Shown here: positions 62,081 to 64,000 of the stretch, one piece after another | Layout: each line of letters begins with the position of its first letter | Numbering within the stretch: the stretch's first letter is position 1 | Origin: CAKUFA01 sp963627465 | GTDB taxonomy: Bacteria > Bacillota > Clostridia > Christensenellales > Aristaeellaceae | NCBI GenBank assembly: GCA_963627465.1 | Contig: CAVGBO010000014.1 | Coordinates: forward strand, 12,446-76,445 | Direction of reading: 5' to 3' | Length of the DNA stretch: 64,000 bases | Translations under genes and position numbers: made by a program | Notes under the pieces: model-generated | Seen by the model: only the letters and a program-made list of their open reading frames with translations | What the model was told of the DNA's origin: nothing | Database searches by the model: none

Positions 62081-62120
62081 TTATCGGATTTCTTGGCTTT
62101 GCTATTTTCTATCAAAGCAC

Positions 62121-62149
62121 TTGCAACACCTCTAACTCTCTCCTATAGA
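62121..62149 (+). promoter_or_regulatory. Promoter of the candidate structured RNA
   Basis: TTGCAA (62121-62126), 17-bp spacer, TATAGA (62144-62149). It stands inside the 395-bp gene-free stretch between the reductase and eetA, with no start codon and ribosome-binding site for a convincing protein nearby. Confidence 0.6.
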
Positions 62150-62155
62150 ATGTAT

Positions 62156-62400
62156 GCGTCCCTTTGCTGGTTTTCGGGTGGGTGCGGGAGGTAAGTGAGC
62201 GGCTACACGCCAGTGGCGTGTATAGCAGCCGCGAACGCATCAACCGAAACGAGCGGCTAAAAGCCGCGACGATTGAGGTTGCGGAAGCTTTTGCCTCAAA
62301 AGCCTCCTCCCGCAAAACTCATCTTTACGCCCATGAATTTCTGACAAGTCCTTGACGATTTCAGCCGGGTGCGGTATGATGATAATCGGCTGATTTGTAT
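62156..62400 (+). ncRNA. Candidate structured non-coding RNA
   Basis: Downstream of the promoter the sequence folds into a multi-branched form. A perfect 8-bp closing stem pairs GCGGGAGG (62184-62191) with CCTCCCGC (62306-62313). Inside are a two-part hairpin (GCGGC 62199-62203/GCCGC 62228-62232 enclosing TACACGCC/GGCGTGTA 62204-62222), a GCGGCT/AGCCGC hairpin (62253-62267) and a GCTTTT/AAAAGC hairpin (62287-62303). Single-stranded joins are purine- and A/C-rich (AACCGAAACGA). A TCAGCCG/CGGCTGA hairpin with T-rich tail (62361-62400) may end the transcript. The structure is seen in the sequence; the identity is not certain. A known clostridial RNA class such as raiA is possible. Only weak short frames overlap it. 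Confidence 0.6.
62352..62380 (+). promoter_or_regulatory. Promoter of the eetA-eetB pair
   Basis: TTGACG (62352-62357), 17-bp spacer, TATGAT (62375-62380). It overlaps the hairpin that might end the upstream RNA. The start codon follows at 62422 with AAGGAG. Confidence 0.7.
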
Positions 62401-62421
62401 TATCGTTCGTAAGGAGCATGT

Positions 62422-63192
62422 ATGAAGAACGTACTTCGCAATAAGAATTTCTGGATTATCGTTGTGCTGGTGGTTGCCATTGCTGCGGTTGTTGTCGTCA
62501 GCAAGCATATGCAGCCTTCCGTCACCGCTCCCATTGTTGAGGGTAACTCCGATAACGTAACCATTGACATCCACACGGCTGCACCGTCTGAGGAAGTCAC
62601 GGAAGCACCCACCGAAGCACCTACGGAGGCTCCTACCGAAGCACCCACAGAGGTTCCTACCGAAGTGCCGACTGAAGTACCCACCGAAGTGCCCACCGCC
62701 ACTCCCGAAACTGCAGCAGAAGAGGACGGCATTGCCTTGGCTTCCACTGAAGAGGATGGTTTGGCTGTGGCTGATGATGCTGATCCTGCTACCGACACCG
62801 ATTTGGCAACGGATACGGATCTGGCCACGGATACGGACTTGGCCACGGCCACCGATGTTCAGATGCCCACGGCTGTTGTGGTGGTGACTGCCGGCAATGA
62901 AAGCCGTGTTTTCCCGGTAACGGGTTCGGATTATTCCTTCAGCGTTACCCTGACCCAGGCAGACGGAACGGAAACGAAGAACGTGATCCACGTGACCGCC
63001 GATGGCGTGTACATGGAGGAATCCACCTGCGATAATCAGGACTGCGTGGAGCAGGGCACCGTCACCTTGAGCAACCGGGACGACCGGGCACTGTATAACA
63101 TGATCGTATGCCTGCCCAATCAGGTGATGGTTGAGCTGTATACCACCGATGAGCTGTTGGCACTGTTTACCACCAGCAGCGATGCTCAATAA
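62422..63192 (+). CDS. EetA-like NusG domain II membrane protein
   Basis: A 256-residue protein anchored by one N-terminal helix (about 10-27). Residues 60-93 are TEAP/TEVP repeats and 124-144 are DTDLAT repeats; both look like flexible acidic spacers. The C-terminal domain (about 150-245) is NusG_II (VVVVTAGNESRVFPV, CDNQDC at 203-208, MIVCLPNQVMVEL). In Listeria EetA, a member of this family, is needed for extracellular electron transfer with EetB. Here too an EetB-like gene follows at 12 bp. The long acidic stalk is not seen in every family member. The promoter is at 62352. Confidence 0.8.
   Translation: MKNVLRNKNFWIIVVLVVAIAAVVVVSKHMQPSVTAPIVEGNSDNVTIDIHTAAPSEEVTEAPTEAPTEAPTEAPTEVPTEVPTEVPTEVPTATPETAAEEDGIALASTEEDGLAVADDADPATDTDLATDTDLATDTDLATATDVQMPTAVVVVTAGNESRVFPVTGSDYSFSVTLTQADGTETKNVIHVTADGVYMEESTCDNQDCVEQGTVTLSNRDDRALYNMIVCLPNQVMVELYTTDELLALFTTSSDAQ
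62599..62853 (+). repeat. Tandem coding repeats in the EetA-like gene
   Basis: Two tracts: Thr-Glu-Ala/Val-Pro units (62599-62700) and Asp-Thr-Asp-Leu-Ala-Thr units (62791-62853). They encode a flexible, negatively charged linker and could vary in number between strains by slippage. Confidence 0.8.
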
Positions 63193-63204
63193 AGGAGTTC
63201 CTCC

Positions 63205-63723
63205 ATGGCAAAACTGTCCATTCGTGAACAAAACCAGCGTATTGCCCTGTCAGGTCTTCTGGTGGCGCTGATGCTGGTGCTTGGATTTATCGAAAGCCTG
63301 ATTCCTGTGGGCAGCATTCCCGGCATTAAGCTGGGGCTGTCCAACGGGGTGCTGATCTTCGCCGTTTATATGCTGGGCATTCCCACCGCTTTCCTGCTCA
63401 TGGTGCTGAAGGTGGTGCTGTCCGGGCTGCTGTTTGGCGGCGTCAGTGCCATGATGTACGCCTTTGCCGGCGGCATGGTGAGCATGATTTGTATGTCCCT
63501 GCTCAGCCGGGTGAAGGACATCCACCCCGTAACGGTCAGTATGGTAGGCGGCGTTGCCCACAATGTGGGGCAGGTCGGCTTGGCCATGATCATGCTCCAC
63601 ACCCCCAAGCTGCTCTATTACATGGCCATCCTGATGCTTGTGGGTCTTCTGTGCGGTGCACTGACAGGCGTGTGTGCCACCGGCGTGATGAAGCATCTGA
63701 AGCACATACAAAAAAAGATGTAA
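63205..63723 (+). CDS. EetB-like Gx transporter family protein
   Basis: A 172-residue membrane protein with about five or six helices. LGFIESLIPVGSIPGIKLGLSN (its core being PGIKLGLSNGVLIF) and VGGVAHNVGQV identify the Gx transporter family (formerly heptaprenyl diphosphate synthase component I, Hpre_diP_synt_I), an ECF S-like fold. Listeria EetB belongs to it and passes electrons from a quinone across the membrane. Its place directly after the NusG_II gene is the same as in Listeria. An AAGGAG-like site precedes the start. Ends before a strong terminator. Confidence 0.82.
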   Translation: MAKLSIREQNQRIALSGLLVALMLVLGFIESLIPVGSIPGIKLGLSNGVLIFAVYMLGIPTAFLLMVLKVVLSGLLFGGVSAMMYAFAGGMVSMICMSLLSRVKDIHPVTVSMVGGVAHNVGQVGLAMIMLHTPKLLYYMAILMLVGLLCGALTGVCATGVMKHLKHIQKKM

Positions 63724-63733
63724 TCAAAACTAT

Positions 63734-63763
63734 AGAAGTCGGCAAATGTCGGCTTCTTTTTTT
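63734..63763 (+). terminator. Terminator of eetA-eetB
   Basis: A 10-bp stem AGAAGTCGGC (63734-63743)/GTCGGCTTCT (63748-63757) with two G-T wobbles, a 4-base loop and a run of seven or more T. Confidence 0.88.
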
Positions 63764-63779
63764 GCTCCATTTTTTATCA

Positions 63780-63808
63780 TTGACAGTTCTTCCAACGTTC
63801 GGTACAAT
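63780..63808 (+). promoter_or_regulatory. Promoter of the final lipoprotein gene
   Basis: Perfect TTGACA (63780-63785), 17-bp spacer, TACAAT (63803-63808). The start codon is at 63855. Confidence 0.8.
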
Positions 63809-63854
63809 AAGAACAGACAATCCCGTTGACAATCAAACAAAGGAAGCAACTTTC

Positions 63855-64000
63855 ATGAAGCGCATGGTGGCACTTTTCATGACCCTGATCCTGCTGGCAG
63901 GCTGCACCTCGGTATTGGCGGAATCCCAGTCTTTCACCCCAATCATCCTGCCCTTGCTGGAGTACAGTGCCAGCGATTGGACGGACAACAGCACTTCCCG
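63855..64000 (+). CDS. Lipoprotein (partial, continues beyond window)
   Basis: Only the first 48 residues are present. The N-terminus MKRMVALFMTLILLAGCTS is a lipoprotein signal peptide with lipobox LLAGC, so the protein is anchored outside the membrane. The following residues (SVLAESQSFTPII) are too few to assign a family. Its own promoter lies at 63780. Being next to the eetA-eetB pair, it might belong to the electron transfer locus, but nothing visible identifies a flavin transferase or PplA-like protein. Confidence 0.75.
   Translation, partial: MKRMVALFMTLILLAGCTSVLAESQSFTPIILPLLEYSASDWTDNSTS

Noticed and set aside
62112..62355. Short open frames on both strands across the candidate RNA (63 and 67 codons).
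   Set aside because: No ribosome-binding site fits, the two overlap each other, and the sequence is better explained by its stem pairs. Conservation as protein could reverse this.
62599..62700. Short tandem repeats that might be a CRISPR array.
   Set aside because: The units are 9-12 bp, in frame, without spacers, and encode a Thr/Glu/Pro linker.

Overview
The window is 64 kb of chromosomal DNA from a Gram-positive anaerobe-like bacterium of the phylum Bacillota. Class Clostridia is the best guess; a gut lineage such as the Christensenellales or Oscillospirales is possible but cannot be settled from the sequence. Supporting signs are the classical Bacillota operon priA-def-fmt-rsmB-rlmN-stp-pknB-rsgA-rpe, a whiA/Crh neighbourhood, a CtsR-type operator in front of clpB, strong AGGAGG ribosome-binding sites, and promoters with near-consensus -10 boxes and 16-17 bp spacers. 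GC content is moderately high, so long open frames on the opposite strand are common and uninformative. I see no tRNA, rRNA, CRISPR array, phage or insertion sequence. A run of 356 N bases inside murB shows that this is a draft assembly.

Layout. 1-3923 (minus): a dTDP-rhamnose operon rfbA-C-B-D, the last gene cut by the window edge, and a YitT-type membrane protein. 4194-16767 (plus): an envelope group (CotH-type kinase with lamin-tail domains, DUF4956 membrane protein, VTC-type polyphosphate polymerase), then murB-rapZ-whiA-Crh-like HPr, a ROK sugar kinase, DUF3842, a BTAD regulator with a degenerate GGDEF-like end, DUF5711 and thymidine kinase. 16809-27662 (minus): the nine-gene translation/Ser-Thr-phosphorylation operon, almost entirely coupled by 4-bp ATGA overlaps. 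27789-31099 (plus): pyroglutamyl peptidase, secreted transglutaminase-like protein, guanine deaminase, DUF3955. 31101-31736 (minus) and 32021-32581 (plus): an acetyltransferase and a TetR-type regulator with a palindrome on its own promoter. 32785-35405 (plus): an aminotransferase and a probable Re-citrate synthase. 35468-44058 (minus): ABC-F ATPase, CPBP protease, WalJ-like hydrolase, LicD, split transketolase, sugar transferase, ParB and ParA. 44361-46958 (plus): clpB. 47055-58298 (minus): mscL, two ECF substrate-binding subunits, gltX and glnS, two membrane-anchored coiled-coil proteins (one with an FMN-binding domain), uvrA, a DUF362 ferredoxin protein and a P-loop kinase. 58594-64000 (plus): a MerR regulator, a secreted FAD reductase with two FMN-binding domains, a probable structured RNA, an EetA-like NusG-II protein, an EetB-like membrane protein and the start of a lipoprotein.

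The most interesting part is the right end. The secreted FMN/FAD reductase, the NusG-II protein and the Gx-transporter protein resemble the flavin-based extracellular electron transfer machinery known from Listeria, with a terminal reductase in place of a free electron shuttle. Between the reductase and eetA lies a stretch with its own promoter that folds into a multi-branched structure closed by a perfect 8-bp stem. Other points worth attention are the Crh-like HPr lacking its catalytic histidine and the absence of yvcK, the candidate Re-citrate synthase, the CtsR box, the RGD-rich extension of RsmB, and the zinc-ribbon tail on MscL.
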